The notes: generated by a model from the letters alone, not told the origin. Positions 1-9,763 are shown, counted from the stretch's first letter. The stretch is 64,000 nucleotides of DNA from Enterococcus mundtii (GCF_013394305.1 NZ_AP019810.1:1260001-1324000); one strand, 5' to 3'. Translations and numbers: made by a program.

Positions 1-756
<756 letters not shown>

Positions 757-1010
757 TGCTAGTTCCTCACAGCGAAAGCTGATGTGGAACTGTAGTTCGA
801 AATTTACTTTCGAACATCATATAGTTCATTTGTTAAGCTCAATTGTTTGCTAGCATATTGCTTGCTTGTTAAAAATGTTTGTTGTCTTGAATTGAATCAA
901 GACGCCCTACACATTTGGTTTGTCTTACTTTGTTCAGTTTTCAAAGGTCTACGTGATAATTGAAACACAACTGTCTCAGCTTATCATTTGTGATTGCCTT
1001 AGCAACTTTT
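757..1010 (-). other. pre-16S rRNA leader with processing stem
   Basis: This lies between the 16S 5' end and the promoters. The bases at 753-762 (aatatgctag) and 850-859 (ctagcatatt) are exact inverted repeats that would pair in the precursor, as expected for the 5' part of an rRNA leader. At 922-949 the minus strand carries the GACCTTTGAAAACTGAAC block common in Firmicutes rRNA leaders and spacers. The functional roles are inferred. Confidence 0.6.
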
Positions 1011-1012
1011 AT

Positions 1013-1041
1013 ATCTTAGCAAACTCTCGAATGATCGTCAA
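1013..1041 (-). promoter_or_regulatory. rrn promoter P3 (proximal)
   Basis: The minus strand reads TTGACG at 1036-1041, a 17-base spacer, and TAAGAT at 1013-1018. It is the innermost of three tandem promoter-like elements upstream of 16S. Confidence 0.65.
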
Positions 1042-1099
1042 CTATTTTTTAAAAGTTTTTTGAACTCGTTTTTCACGAGATCGTTTTAGCAACTCACTT

Positions 1100-1128
1100 A
1101 TCATAACTCACCGTTTGTTATTTGTCAA
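1100..1128 (-). promoter_or_regulatory. rrn promoter P2
   Basis: The minus strand reads TTGACA at 1123-1128, exactly 17 bases, and TATGAT at 1100-1105. This is a near-consensus sigma-A promoter. Confidence 0.8.
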
Positions 1129-1196
1129 CATGTTTTTTTGTTTATTTCTTAATAAAATCAACATCTAAAAACTCATCTCTCATAACCAACTTCGTT

Positions 1197-1225
1197 ATAT
1201 TATCACATGGAATTATGATTGTCAA
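1197..1225 (-). promoter_or_regulatory. rrn promoter P1 (distal)
   Basis: The minus strand reads TTGACA at 1220-1225, 17 bases, and TAATAT at 1197-1202. With P2 and P3 it forms a triple promoter, as is usual for strongly expressed rRNA operons. Confidence 0.75.
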
Positions 1226-1290
1226 TAAAACTTTTAAACAAATTTCATGATTGTTTTCATGTTTCAGCAACGTTGACTATACTATCATTA

Positions 1291-1344
1291 AAAAAAAGAT
1301 TGGTCAAGGTAAAATTTAACTTTCACTGCACCTAATCTTTTTTT
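1291..1344 (-). terminator. terminator between pectin operon and rrn promoters
   Basis: The arms at 1291-1301 (aaaaaaagatt) and 1334-1344 (aatcttttttt) are perfect complements, with U-runs on both strands. It lies just after the GH43 stop codon and would keep pectin-operon transcripts out of the rRNA operon. Confidence 0.75.
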
Positions 1345-1351
1345 ATTTATT

Positions 1352-2914
1352 TCATTCCATTTCTATTTCCTGATAGTTGAAATAATCAAAATCAGCATAG
1401 CTCCCTCCTCTTACGTTTAAATCATGCACACCAATACCAACAAAGTTTCCTGTAAAACCACCTGTTAGTGTCTGCACATCAATTTCAGCACCGATTTTTT
1501 TCCAGTCTTGCGAACGTTTCACATAAAATTGTCCAAAAGTCTTTTCAACAACTACTTTAATCACTGTCTCTCTTCCTCTTAGCGGATAAATTTCAGGCCT
1601 AATCGTAACATGACCGTCAACTGCACTAAGTAATCGGAGACACTTCCCTATCTTTTCATCCCAGGTCATACAGCAATAATAATAATTTTCTTCATTTAAA
1701 AAAAGAAGCAGCCCAGCCATTTGGTTGAAGTGCTTTGGCTCATATTCCATCTTAGTTTGTGCAATAAATGAAAACGTTGTTTGCCGTATCGCTAATAAGT
1801 GTTGGTCAAACGTTGACTGCAGTGATTCTCCTGCGAGCATTCTTAGATAGCCATATCGGCTAGTCAAATCGCACCAAGTTATGTTTGGTAAACAACGACG
1901 AGCGTTCCAACTTTTTTTCATTTCACCTGCAAAATCATCAAAAAAACAAGCATTGATCTTTTGGATCACTTTCTCTTGTGTTGGAATGGTGACGATCTCT
2001 CTTGGTTCATTTCCTCCTTCTTTTATCCGCAACCAATAGTCTTCCGTCCAATACACTTCTTGAATAGCTGTTTCTCTACCTAAGATAGCAACACCTTCGA
2101 TAGGGCGAGTACAAAGATGGACTATATACCATCTGTCGAATTCTGTTTGAACTAAACTTGCATGTCCCGCACATTGTAAACTTGAGCTTGGATAACCACT
2201 TGCTGTCAACATTGGATTTTGGGGATCGACTTTGTATGGTCCTAACAAATCACGACTACGACACACGGTAACAGCATGTCCACTACCAGTACCACCTTCA
2301 GCAGTCAGCAAATAATAGTAATCATTGACATAGTAAAGATGAGGTGCTTCGGTCTTTGCGAGTTCGGTTCCTGTAAAGATCGTGTGAATCGACCCGACTA
2401 GTTGTTTTTGTTTTGCATCATATTCTTGAATGACGATCCCTGCTGATTTATTAGGTGTAGTTAGTCGAAAATCCCAGATTTCATTCAAAAGCCATTTCCT
2501 ACCTGTACGTGGATCATGAAAAAGCGAGGGATCAAAACCACTACTATTTAGATAGATTGGACTTTCCCAAGGTCCATTGATATCCTCTGCGATCATCATG
2601 TAATTGTGGGTGTCTTTAAAAGGACGTGTTACGCTTTTAACCTCTGTATAAATAAGATAAAATCGCCCAGCTGAGTAACTGATTTGTGGCGCCCAGATAC
2701 TTCCATTGATTGGATGACCCTTTAACGATACTTGATCAGTTAAAATATCTGTTTTATGTTCCCAATTAATCAGATCTGTCGATTCATATACACGAATACC
2801 TGGTAACCACTCAAAAGAAGAAACGATCACATAATAAGAACTACCCACTTTCAAAATATTCGGGTCCGGATTAAATCCTCGAATGATTGGATTGACTACT
2901 TTACTTTGAAACAT
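1352..2914 (-). CDS. Glycoside hydrolase family 43 (beta-xylosidase/alpha-L-arabinofuranosidase type)
   Basis: The 520-residue protein has an N-terminal five-bladed GH43 domain (about 7-300) and a C-terminal beta-sandwich of the kind found in XynB-type GH43 enzymes (about 330-515). The three expected acidic residues are visible: D17 in FNPDP (base), D128 in GFDPSLF (pKa modulator) and E189 in KTEAPHLYY (acid). There is no signal peptide, so it is cytoplasmic. It is the last gene of the pectin operon and overlaps the preceding gene by 14 bases. In this context it probably trims arabinose or xylose side chains from imported pectin oligomers; the exact substrate cannot be read from sequence. Confidence 0.88.
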   Translation of the reverse strand: MFQSKVVNPIIRGFNPDPNILKVGSSYYVIVSSFEWLPGIRVYESTDLINWEHKTDILTDQVSLKGHPINGSIWAPQISYSAGRFYLIYTEVKSVTRPFKDTHNYMMIAEDINGPWESPIYLNSSGFDPSLFHDPRTGRKWLLNEIWDFRLTTPNKSAGIVIQEYDAKQKQLVGSIHTIFTGTELAKTEAPHLYYVNDYYYLLTAEGGTGSGHAVTVCRSRDLLGPYKVDPQNPMLTASGYPSSSLQCAGHASLVQTEFDRWYIVHLCTRPIEGVAILGRETAIQEVYWTEDYWLRIKEGGNEPREIVTIPTQEKVIQKINACFFDDFAGEMKKSWNARRCLPNITWCDLTSRYGYLRMLAGESLQSTFDQHLLAIRQTTFSFIAQTKMEYEPKHFNQMAGLLLFLNEENYYYCCMTWDEKIGKCLRLLSAVDGHVTIRPEIYPLRGRETVIKVVVEKTFGQFYVKRSQDWKKIGAEIDVQTLTGGFTGNFVGIGVHDLNVRGGSYADFDYFNYQEIEME

Positions 2915-3326
2915 TTGATCTACACCTTTGCTCTATTTTTTGGCGATACATACTTGAACCCGCTGCTAATAGATAGAAAAAGACAAAAGGGTACGCAATG
3001 AATTGTGTACCGAACAACAGCAGGACTCCTGAAATCAAATAAATGAGTGCCGCCATCGGACTTGCTTTTCCCTTCAACGATAGATAAAGAGCCAGACACA
3101 GCCCAACCAATGAGAGGAATAGGCTAACGTTAAACACCCCCGTCATGCTCCGTAGTGACTCAAAGGTTTCTTTTACACTACCAAAGCCCTCTAATGAGAG
3201 AGCTTGGTATGTTTCTCGGAAATTTGAAAGAGACATTTGATTGAAGGTCACAGCAATCCCACCAAAAAACAACAAAGCGGTAGACCCACCGATCAAGCCA
3301 AAAGTTATTTCCCATTTTTTCGTCAT
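2901..3326 (-). CDS. Small membrane protein, DUF4064-like
   Basis: The 141-residue protein has three to four hydrophobic segments: about 8-28 (starting with a GLIGG motif), about 66-86, and 90-125 as one or two spans. The tail is basic. The start ATG abuts the TAG stop of the pectinesterase gene, and its own end overlaps the GH43 start, so it is translationally coupled inside the operon. The N-terminal GLIGG motif and layout recall the DUF4064 family of Firmicutes membrane proteins; this is a recollection, not a database match. Function is unknown. Its position between two pectin enzymes is unusual. Confidence 0.6.
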   Translation of the reverse strand: MTKKWEITFGLIGGSTALLFFGGIAVTFNQMSLSNFRETYQALSLEGFGSVKETFESLRSMTGVFNVSLFLSLVGLCLALYLSLKGKASPMAALIYLISGVLLLFGTQFIAYPFVFFYLLAAGSSMYRQKIEQRCRSNVSK

Positions 3327-4232
3327 CTAATCGACCTCCGTTTCCACAGTAACCCATGATTCGCGACAAATTCCCCTTTGATACCTATTATTTTTTTCAT
3401 AAAAGCGTGCTGTTTGTCTGTATTGTTTCTCATCCCAGTCATGCCAGCCACTTTGGTAGACATGCGCTCCTACATCACACTCTTCAAATGTCACCTGAGC
3501 ATACGGACGCCAAGGTCGACCTAAATAGATAGAAGGTGCCTCGTAATCTGCGATGATTGCACACCTAAAAAAAAGAAAACCTCGTTCTTGTTCTTTTACC
3601 GTTGAAGCGGCTGTGATATAACCATTAGAAGAACTAACCAAACTGTGGATGAAACAGCGGTAAAACAACGCATCTGCCCCACCGAAAATAAAGTCCACCG
3701 TCCCTTCGATCCAACATCGTTCATAAGATTGCCGACAATACTTACGCTCCTTTAACACTGGGGTAAAAAATGGGCGACCATCTTTTTGAATCGGAGGCAA
3801 CGGTCCTGTGCATAATGTATCTTGTTGCCCGCACAACCGACAATTGATCAACTGGACTTGATGGGCATAATTGAATAGCGCGACTGCTTGACCTACTTGT
3901 TCTCCTGCACCAGCGTTATTGATGATTTGTATATTTTCGAGACGAATATTTTCTCCTTCAAGAAATAGTGTCGCGGTTCGAAATGTTTCTCTTGCTTCAC
4001 CAGATGAAAGTGTTTGTTTCGCAAAACGGCATCCAACAATCTTTACTTCTCCTTGTCCAAACATTTGGAAATTTGACAGCCGACATTCGATATATTCATG
4101 ATAGACCCCTTCTCGAATGATCATGGTCTTTTTTACGTAATTCGGCAATGAGCTAAGATGAGCAATTCCTGCTTGAATGGTCTGATAGTCTGCTTTTCTT
4201 GGAATCGGGTCGATCACGATTTCTGTCTTCAT
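3327..4232 (-). CDS. Pectinesterase (CE8), cytoplasmic
   Basis: This hydrolyses methyl esters of galacturonan. The right-handed beta-helix motifs of CE8 are all present (numbering from the chosen start): GQAVAL 114-119, QQDTL 136-140 (catalytic D138), VDFIFG 179-184 (nucleophile D180) and LGRPW 237-241 (R239). I chose the ATG at 4232 because AAAGGAG lies 8 bases upstream; a longer reading frame starts at 4262 without a ribosome site. The ATG shares a base with the TAA stop of the preceding gene, so translation is coupled. There is no signal peptide, whereas most characterised pectinesterases are secreted. It would therefore act on imported methylated oligogalacturonides before GH28. Confidence 0.92.
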   Translation of the reverse strand: MKTEIVIDPIPRKADYQTIQAGIAHLSSLPNYVKKTMIIREGVYHEYIECRLSNFQMFGQGEVKIVGCRFAKQTLSSGEARETFRTATLFLEGENIRLENIQIINNAGAGEQVGQAVALFNYAHQVQLINCRLCGQQDTLCTGPLPPIQKDGRPFFTPVLKERKYCRQSYERCWIEGTVDFIFGGADALFYRCFIHSLVSSSNGYITAASTVKEQERGFLFFRCAIIADYEAPSIYLGRPWRPYAQVTFEECDVGAHVYQSGWHDWDEKQYRQTARFYEKNNRYQRGICRESWVTVETEVD

Positions 4233-5113
4233 TATAGGTACTCCTTTAAAAATGCTTGCCACTTCATTCGCATATCACGTGTTTCAAAGTGTCCACCATT
4301 TAAAGAGTATCCTTGAAAATTCGTTGGCACTCCCAATTGTTGATAATACAAATCTAGCTGTTTATTCAAGCGACAGACGCCTTCTGTTGGACACATTCGA
4401 TCGTTTTTCCCTACTATAGTGAGGCGTTTACGAGGAGCAATTTTTTGCTGAATAGCTAGGGTCGTATACTCCGTCAATAAATCAGGAACATAATAATAGT
4501 AACCGTGGTAGTCTAACATTTGATGTTTCAAGAGTGTTTCAACCTCTACTTGGCTAGCTAGGTCAATACATACTTTCACACGTTCATCCAATGCACTTGT
4601 CCACCAACTTAATAGTCCACCCATAGATAACCCGATCGTTGCGATACGTTGTGTGTCAATATCTTCTCGTGTTTCCAAGTAGTCGATCAAGCTTAGCACA
4701 TCAAAGATCCGCATTCCCCAAAGTGTTCGTCCTGTTAATAAGAATCGCTTAAAAAGTTCACTTTCAGCAATTCCGCCGCGTTCTTCAAATCCCCAAGCAT
4801 CAATCGCCCATATACCATACCCCATACTCGTCAAGGCCTTTGCAAACGAAGGTTCTACAAAATAGGATGCACCTGCTAGTAATTCACTTTTTCCTAGTGA
4901 AAAATCACCCCCATGTGAATGCAGATAGATCACAGCAGGCAAAGGTTCCTTCTTTTTTACTGGATAAACATAAATGGCAGAAACAGGTTCAAGATCATTT
5001 AATATCAATTGATAATACTCAATTACTTGATCATCGATGATTTTTTGTGATAAACAGCTACCACTCGGTCTCAAGCAACGTGCGTCTTTCCCTAAGTACT
5101 CGATCAACTCCAT
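4232..5113 (-). CDS. Alpha/beta-hydrolase, probable esterase of the pectin operon
   Basis: The 293-residue protein is a single alpha/beta-hydrolase domain. The nucleophile elbow is GLSMGG with S163, the acid is probably D238 (GKNDRMCP) and the base H275 (NGGHFE). HSHGG at 65-69 can form the oxyanion hole. It has no signal peptide. The family is dienelactone-hydrolase/acetyl-esterase like. Lying between polygalacturonase and pectinesterase, it probably removes acetyl or another ester group from imported pectin fragments, but the substrate is inferred from context only. Confidence 0.8.
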   Translation of the reverse strand: MELIEYLGKDARCLRPSGSCLSQKIIDDQVIEYYQLILNDLEPVSAIYVYPVKKKEPLPAVIYLHSHGGDFSLGKSELLAGASYFVEPSFAKALTSMGYGIWAIDAWGFEERGGIAESELFKRFLLTGRTLWGMRIFDVLSLIDYLETREDIDTQRIATIGLSMGGLLSWWTSALDERVKVCIDLASQVEVETLLKHQMLDYHGYYYYVPDLLTEYTTLAIQQKIAPRKRLTIVGKNDRMCPTEGVCRLNKQLDLYYQQLGVPTNFQGYSLNGGHFETRDMRMKWQAFLKEYL

Positions 5114-5118
5114 TTTAT

Positions 5119-6438
5119 TTAAGTTCCTTCTATAACAGATACATTCTTTTTATCCAACTCTGTCGATCGCATACGTTTAATTTCGATATCTTCCGAATCT
5201 TCAATCATGATTGCTGGTCCTTCATGATGATCGATCGTGATCTGCTGGAAAGAAATATGCTTACCAAACCGCACATAAAATCCTTGTTGGCGCATGGGTT
5301 CTAAACCTGTCATCATAGCTGGCACGCCCGCTTTTGCATCTTTTGCCATTGATATATCGACATGATCGAAAGAAATGTCTTGAACCGCTTGTTCTGCTAG
5401 ACCATAAATAAATCCCGCGGAAGCATGAACATTTCGAGCAGTGATCGATGAAAAATGAACACGTCGAACTTGTGGCGTTCGCTCATCGATTGGATACACT
5501 TCCTTGTCCCAGACATAAGGATCTTTGCCACGAGGCCCGCAAAAATAATAAAGATTGATGACAAACGGACACAGTACTTGATCCATGATCAAATTAGTTA
5601 CTCGGACATCTTCGATCATTCCACCTCGACCTCGGCGTGTCTTTAATCGAATTCCACGATCGGTTTGTTGGAATACACAGTTCGAAATCGTTACATTCCG
5701 AATCCCGCCACTCATTTCACTGCCCAAAACTACGCCACCATGACCGTGTACCATCGTACAATTAGTGATCGTGATATTTTGACAAGGCACTTTATTAACG
5801 ACATCCTCTGTCCCTGCTTTGATCGCAATACAGTCATCGCCCACATCAATATGGCAATTACTGATATGCACATTATGACAAGACTCTGGATCAATACCGT
5901 CTGTGTTCGGCGAATCAGCAGGATTACAAATGACTACGTGATCGATAGTCACATCTTGGCAATGATTCGGATGGATCGTCCAACTTGGTGAGTCGACCAA
6001 CTGGATATCACGAATCGTTACTCGTCGACAATGATCAAAACCAAGCAATTTTGGTCGCGGGTACTCAAGTGTTTCATGCTCCTCTCGAAAAATGCGCCAC
6101 CAGTTAGGACCACTACCATCTAATTTCCCTAAACCAGTGACAGCAATATTTTCTGCATGTTGCGCATAGATACATGAAGCATAGACCTTTTTAGGTACCC
6201 CCTCCCAGCTGGATAAAATGGCTGAATACTGGGCTGGGTCATCTGTAAATTTCAATACTGCTCCAGGAGAAAGATACAACTCCACATTACTTTTCAAGCA
6301 CAATGGCCCCGTTAAAAACTGCCCACTTGGAATGGTTACTCTTCCCCCACCTGCTTCTACTACTTGATCAATGGCTTGTTGGATCACCGTCGTGTTGAGT
6401 ATATCGACTGAGGCACCTAAGCTTAAAATATTTATCAC
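5119..6438 (-). CDS. Polygalacturonase (GH28), probably exo-acting
   Basis: The 439-residue parallel beta-helix protein carries the GH28 signatures NTDG (178-181), GDDCIAIK with catalytic D201/D202, HGHGG (231-235) and RLK (264-266). It lacks a secretion signal and resembles cytoplasmic exo-polygalacturonases that release galacturonate from the ends of short oligomers. It starts with GTG inside GTGA, which also contains the TGA stop of the GH105 gene (4-base overlap), with GGAAGG about 8 bases upstream. The product, galacturonate, is the substrate of UxaC encoded at 17605-19008. Confidence 0.94.
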   Translation of the reverse strand: MINILSLGASVDILNTTVIQQAIDQVVEAGGGRVTIPSGQFLTGPLCLKSNVELYLSPGAVLKFTDDPAQYSAILSSWEGVPKKVYASCIYAQHAENIAVTGLGKLDGSGPNWWRIFREEHETLEYPRPKLLGFDHCRRVTIRDIQLVDSPSWTIHPNHCQDVTIDHVVICNPADSPNTDGIDPESCHNVHISNCHIDVGDDCIAIKAGTEDVVNKVPCQNITITNCTMVHGHGGVVLGSEMSGGIRNVTISNCVFQQTDRGIRLKTRRGRGGMIEDVRVTNLIMDQVLCPFVINLYYFCGPRGKDPYVWDKEVYPIDERTPQVRRVHFSSITARNVHASAGFIYGLAEQAVQDISFDHVDISMAKDAKAGVPAMMTGLEPMRQQGFYVRFGKHISFQQITIDHHEGPAIMIEDSEDIEIKRMRSTELDKKNVSVIEGT

Positions 6439-7538
6439 CTAGATACACCTTCCACTTCTACTAAGGCTTGCAAAAAAGCCCCAACACCTTTTTGATCATT
6501 ACATACGATTGGCTCACTAATATAGTAGGCATAAGAACCATCTCTTTGGTCCGCCCCGCCTAGACCTGCAACTTGGCAATTTTTATTCAGATTCAACCAG
6601 CCTTCTTTTGTTTCCAAAACAAATTCATCAAATAAGCCTTGATAAGATTTTTTCAACTGAGGAAACCACACTTCCTTCTCCAATATTCCTATGCGAATCC
6701 CCTTTGCCATCGCATAAACGAACATGCTGCTTCCTGAAGCTTCTAGATAATTACCTTTACGGTTCGTTTCGGTTGTTACTTGGTACCAGGTGCCAGTTTC
6801 TGATTGATAAGGTAACAATGCTTCTAATGTGGATGTCAGAATCCGCCCCAATAATCGACAATCCACTTCTTTATGCAACAACTCGTAAGTATCAACACAC
6901 GCCATCAAATACCAACCAATTGAGCGGCTCCAAAAATGATGAGATAATCCAGTTTCTGTATCCGCCCAAGGTTGGACCTTTTTTTCATCCCACGCATGGA
7001 ACAATAAATTCGTTTTTGAGTCGAACAATCGCTGATAACTGATCTCGAATTGACATAAAACATCTTGATAGTCTTTTTTCGACGTAAAGGTTTGGATATA
7101 TTCCGCATAAAAAGGCGCTCCCATGTACAATCCATCTAACCATATTTGCCAAGGATAGATTGCCTTATGCCAAAATACACCTTCAGATGTTCGTGGGTGA
7201 TTCAACAATTGTTTGGCGCAAGTTTCTGCTGCTTTGCGATATTTCTCATCTCCTGTTTCTTTATAGAGTATAAAGAACAGTTTTCCGGTATTGATATGGT
7301 CGATATTGTATTCTTCTAATTCATAGCCTTTGATCGATCCATCTTCTTGTACGAAGTAATCAATGTTTGTTTGGATGAAGTCTAAGTACTTCTTCTCCTT
7401 TGTTTTCAGCCATAACAACTGAAATCCTTTCAAAACAACGCCATAATCATAAGACCATTTTTGTTTATATCCTTTATCTAGATACAAATAGGGTGTACGC
7501 GCCATAATACTATCTGCTAATTTCTCTGACCAATTCAA
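6435..7538 (-). CDS. Unsaturated rhamnogalacturonyl hydrolase (GH105, YteR/YesR-like)
   Basis: The alpha/alpha-barrel protein of about 367 residues resembles B. subtilis YteR/YesR, which cleave the unsaturated galacturonyl residue left by rhamnogalacturonan lyases. The motif WLDGLYMG holds the expected catalytic aspartate (D135 from the chosen start). I chose a TTG at 7538 because GGAGGA lies 6-7 bases before it; an in-frame TTG at 7556 has no comparable site. The enzyme implies that delta-4,5-unsaturated oligomers reach the cell, though no pectate or rhamnogalacturonan lyase is encoded here. It is cytoplasmic and overlaps the GH28 gene by 4 bases. Confidence 0.92.
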   Translation of the reverse strand: MNWSEKLADSIMARTPYLYLDKGYKQKWSYDYGVVLKGFQLLWLKTKEKKYLDFIQTNIDYFVQEDGSIKGYELEEYNIDHINTGKLFFILYKETGDEKYRKAAETCAKQLLNHPRTSEGVFWHKAIYPWQIWLDGLYMGAPFYAEYIQTFTSKKDYQDVLCQFEISYQRLFDSKTNLLFHAWDEKKVQPWADTETGLSHHFWSRSIGWYLMACVDTYELLHKEVDCRLLGRILTSTLEALLPYQSETGTWYQVTTETNRKGNYLEASGSSMFVYAMAKGIRIGILEKEVWFPQLKKSYQGLFDEFVLETKEGWLNLNKNCQVAGLGGADQRDGSYAYYISEPIVCNDQKGVGAFLQALVEVEGVSR

Positions 7539-7568
7539 TCTTCTTCCTCCAATCAATCATTTTAAGAG

Positions 7569-7605
7569 AGAAAGGGTTGCGGTTGGAAAGGTTACAGCCC
7601 TTTCT
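7569..7605 (-). terminator. intercistronic hairpin after the lipoprotein gene
   Basis: AGAAAGGG (7569-7576) and CCCTTTCT (7598-7605) form an 8-bp stem between the binding-protein stop and the GH105 start, without a long U-run. It could stabilise or partly terminate the upstream mRNA so that binding protein is made in excess; this role is inferred. Confidence 0.45.
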
Positions 7606-7616
7606 TGATATATCTA

Positions 7617-9125
7617 CTATTGCTGTGCAGCTTTATAAGCCTCTTCGTATTCTTCAGCAATTTGATCGCCACCTTGGGCACGCCAATTGCTGATTGCTTG
7701 TTTGAATCCATCTTCATCTATTTGTCCCATAATATATTGGACAGTTGCATCGATCATGATTTTTTCGATTTCTGAACCGACTTCATTGTTTTTCTCTGAA
7801 TCTAATGGAACCGTTGGATCTAACACAACAAACTGTTCATTTTCCTTGACTAATTGATTGGATAATTCTTTCTCTGGATCAGCATCTTTAAACGAAAATG
7901 TGACTTCACTTGGTCTTGAACTAGACAATGGTTGCACTTCCTGTTGCCAAAGGTCCATGTCGATATATTCGATTGCGCCATCGTCTTGCAATTGGTAATG
8001 TGTTCCTTCAATACCACCTGTCATCAATTTATACATATCTTCTTCTAATAAATCATCGACAAACTGAAGTAATTTCTTCAATTGTGCTTCATCTTTGACC
8101 GAGGATTTAGGAAATGCCAATAATCCCCCTACGCCATTTCCTTCTGACCACACATGATAATCCCCATCTTCACCATCTGATATTTTATTTACTGGCACAA
8201 GCTCCATCTCTGGTTGAATATCTTTCCCCATATTTTTTAGGTTTTTGATATCGATCATCCCGGTATAGATCCCTGTCTTACCTTGTGCAAATTGTTCCTG
8301 TTGGTCTGTCTTTTGAGTCACTGCAAAGTCTTGCGCTAAGTAACCGTTTTCAAATAAATCTCTAGAAAAATCCATCGCTTTCTTATATTCAGCTGTATCA
8401 AATTCGGGAGTAAATTTCCCGTTGCTCTCTACTTTCCAACCATTTGGTGCGCCGTAATACGAAGTGAATAATTTGAAGCTTGTATAACGGATATCACTTG
8501 GCGCGCGATCGCCAAAACCAACCGTATCATCGACACCATTGCCGTCTGGATCATTTTCTGTGAATTGTTTTGCTACTTCATAAAGTTCATCCAATGTATC
8601 TGGTACTTCTAAGCCTAGATTATCTAACCAATCTTTCCGGATAACTAAACCTGCACGGGCATAGTCTTTTTGCATAGGTACGCCATACAATGCACCATCG
8701 ATACTTGCCGCTTCGATTCGATCCTCTGATATTTTACTTAAATTTTTATAGTCAGCTAAATAATCAGACACATCCCAGAAAACACCGGACTTCAATGCAT
8801 TTCGTACAGAGGAATTTTTTAGCATAGCAATTTGTAGTGTCACGATATCTCCCAGCTCATTTGAAGCTAATGCAGTGGTCAACCGTTCCTCTTTTGACGC
8901 ATCAGGAATCCAGTTAAACGTCAATTCTGTATTGGTTTTCTCCTCGATTTTATCAACGATCGTATCATTAGGTGGTGAAGCTGTATGTAAAATGTTCAAC
9001 CACGTGATTCGCGTTTTCCCATCCTCTGTATCTGCGGATGTGTCACTTGAATCATTGCCACAAGCTGACAAAGCAAGTATGCTGAGTAAACCGATCCCTG
9101 CTGTTACTAACGTTTTTTTCTTCAT
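7617..9125 (-). CDS. ABC transporter solute-binding lipoprotein (LplA/YtcQ-type)
   Basis: The signal peptide ends in the lipobox LSAC with the lipidated cysteine at residue 22, so the protein is membrane-anchored on the outside. The length of 502 residues fits the large LplA/YtcQ family that binds oligosaccharides. At 191-203 the sequence NDPDGNGVDD resembles the calcium loop known in AlgQ-type binding proteins for polyuronates. Together with the LplB-type permease in this operon and the divergent YtcP-type permease at 11036-11908 it should import oligogalacturonides or rhamnogalacturonan fragments. No ATPase is encoded in the window. Confidence 0.9.
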   Translation of the reverse strand: MKKKTLVTAGIGLLSILALSACGNDSSDTSADTEDGKTRITWLNILHTASPPNDTIVDKIEEKTNTELTFNWIPDASKEERLTTALASNELGDIVTLQIAMLKNSSVRNALKSGVFWDVSDYLADYKNLSKISEDRIEAASIDGALYGVPMQKDYARAGLVIRKDWLDNLGLEVPDTLDELYEVAKQFTENDPDGNGVDDTVGFGDRAPSDIRYTSFKLFTSYYGAPNGWKVESNGKFTPEFDTAEYKKAMDFSRDLFENGYLAQDFAVTQKTDQQEQFAQGKTGIYTGMIDIKNLKNMGKDIQPEMELVPVNKISDGEDGDYHVWSEGNGVGGLLAFPKSSVKDEAQLKKLLQFVDDLLEEDMYKLMTGGIEGTHYQLQDDGAIEYIDMDLWQQEVQPLSSSRPSEVTFSFKDADPEKELSNQLVKENEQFVVLDPTVPLDSEKNNEVGSEIEKIMIDATVQYIMGQIDEDGFKQAISNWRAQGGDQIAEEYEEAYKAAQQ

Positions 9126-9280
9126 AATTGTTCTCCTTCACTGAATGTATTTTTATCTATTGCTACTTCTTTCTTTTTAAGACGATCAAATAGTTGCACC
9201 GCTGTCCAAGTGATGGCAAAAAAGAAGAAGCTACTCCCCATGAACGTCAACATACCCGGCATCAAGCGAATAATTATCGC
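9122..9280 (-). pseudogene. detached C-terminal part of yesL (after in-frame TAA)
   Basis: Directly after the TAA at 9281-9283 the same frame stays open for 52 codons (containing RLMPGMLTFMGSSFFF and the basic stretch DRLKKKE) and ends in a TGA overlapping the lipoprotein ATG at 9123-9125. Joined to the upstream frame it gives about 213 residues, the usual YesL length. This is therefore the end of an originally intact gene. Confidence 0.8.
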
Positions 9281-9763
9281 TTAACTGCCAATAATGATCA
9301 ACAGTAAAACGAGTGAATAATGTAACTGAGAAAAACCGAATAAAAAAGCCATTTTGATTTTATAAAACATCCCTTGCCATTGGTAATGGGCCATAATTGG
9401 GAAAATATATAGTGCAGATAACACGTAAAAAAAGCTAATGACCAAAATCACAACGCGTAAATACCAATTTTGGATATAGGCAAGATCTACGTATAAGACG
9501 AAAGCAACTGAAAAATACAACCAACTGATCAACAACGTTTCTTTGTAGTTTTCTTTAAAATAGTGAAAGTACGTCTGTGTCAGTGGAAAATCCTCAGATG
9601 AGCGTAACCACTCCCGGATTACTGAGACCATTGCGTAAGACGCTGGACCAAAAGTGAATAGTCCGAGACCCAAAACAACTAATATTCCCCACAAAAAATT
9701 TAAGTAAATGAGTTGCAGGAGTCTGATTAATTTTTTATTTGTACTCTCTAACTTTTGCAACAT
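9281..9763 (-). CDS. yesL: YesL-family (DUF624) membrane protein, truncated by a stop codon
   Basis: The 160-residue remainder has the DUF624 layout, with transmembrane segments at about 20-45, 75-95, 103-125 and 140-158 and the conserved FTFGPASYAM-like N-terminal block. YesL proteins have no firm function but accompany LplB/YtcP sugar importers. Here the reading frame is broken by TAA at 9281-9283, and 52 further in-frame codons follow, so the last membrane segment and tail are lost unless the stop is read through. The start follows lplB by 15 bases. An intact paralogue of 204 residues is encoded at 37959-38573. A sequencing error is possible. Confidence 0.8.
   Translation of the reverse strand: MLQKLESTNKKLIRLLQLIYLNFLWGILVVLGLGLFTFGPASYAMVSVIREWLRSSEDFPLTQTYFHYFKENYKETLLISWLYFSVAFVLYVDLAYIQNWYLRVVILVISFFYVLSALYIFPIMAHYQWQGMFYKIKMAFLFGFSQLHYSLVLLLIIIGS

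Noticed and set aside
6608..7042. 144-codon plus-strand ORF
   Set aside because: It lies entirely inside the GH105 gene on the opposite strand and has no recognisable features.
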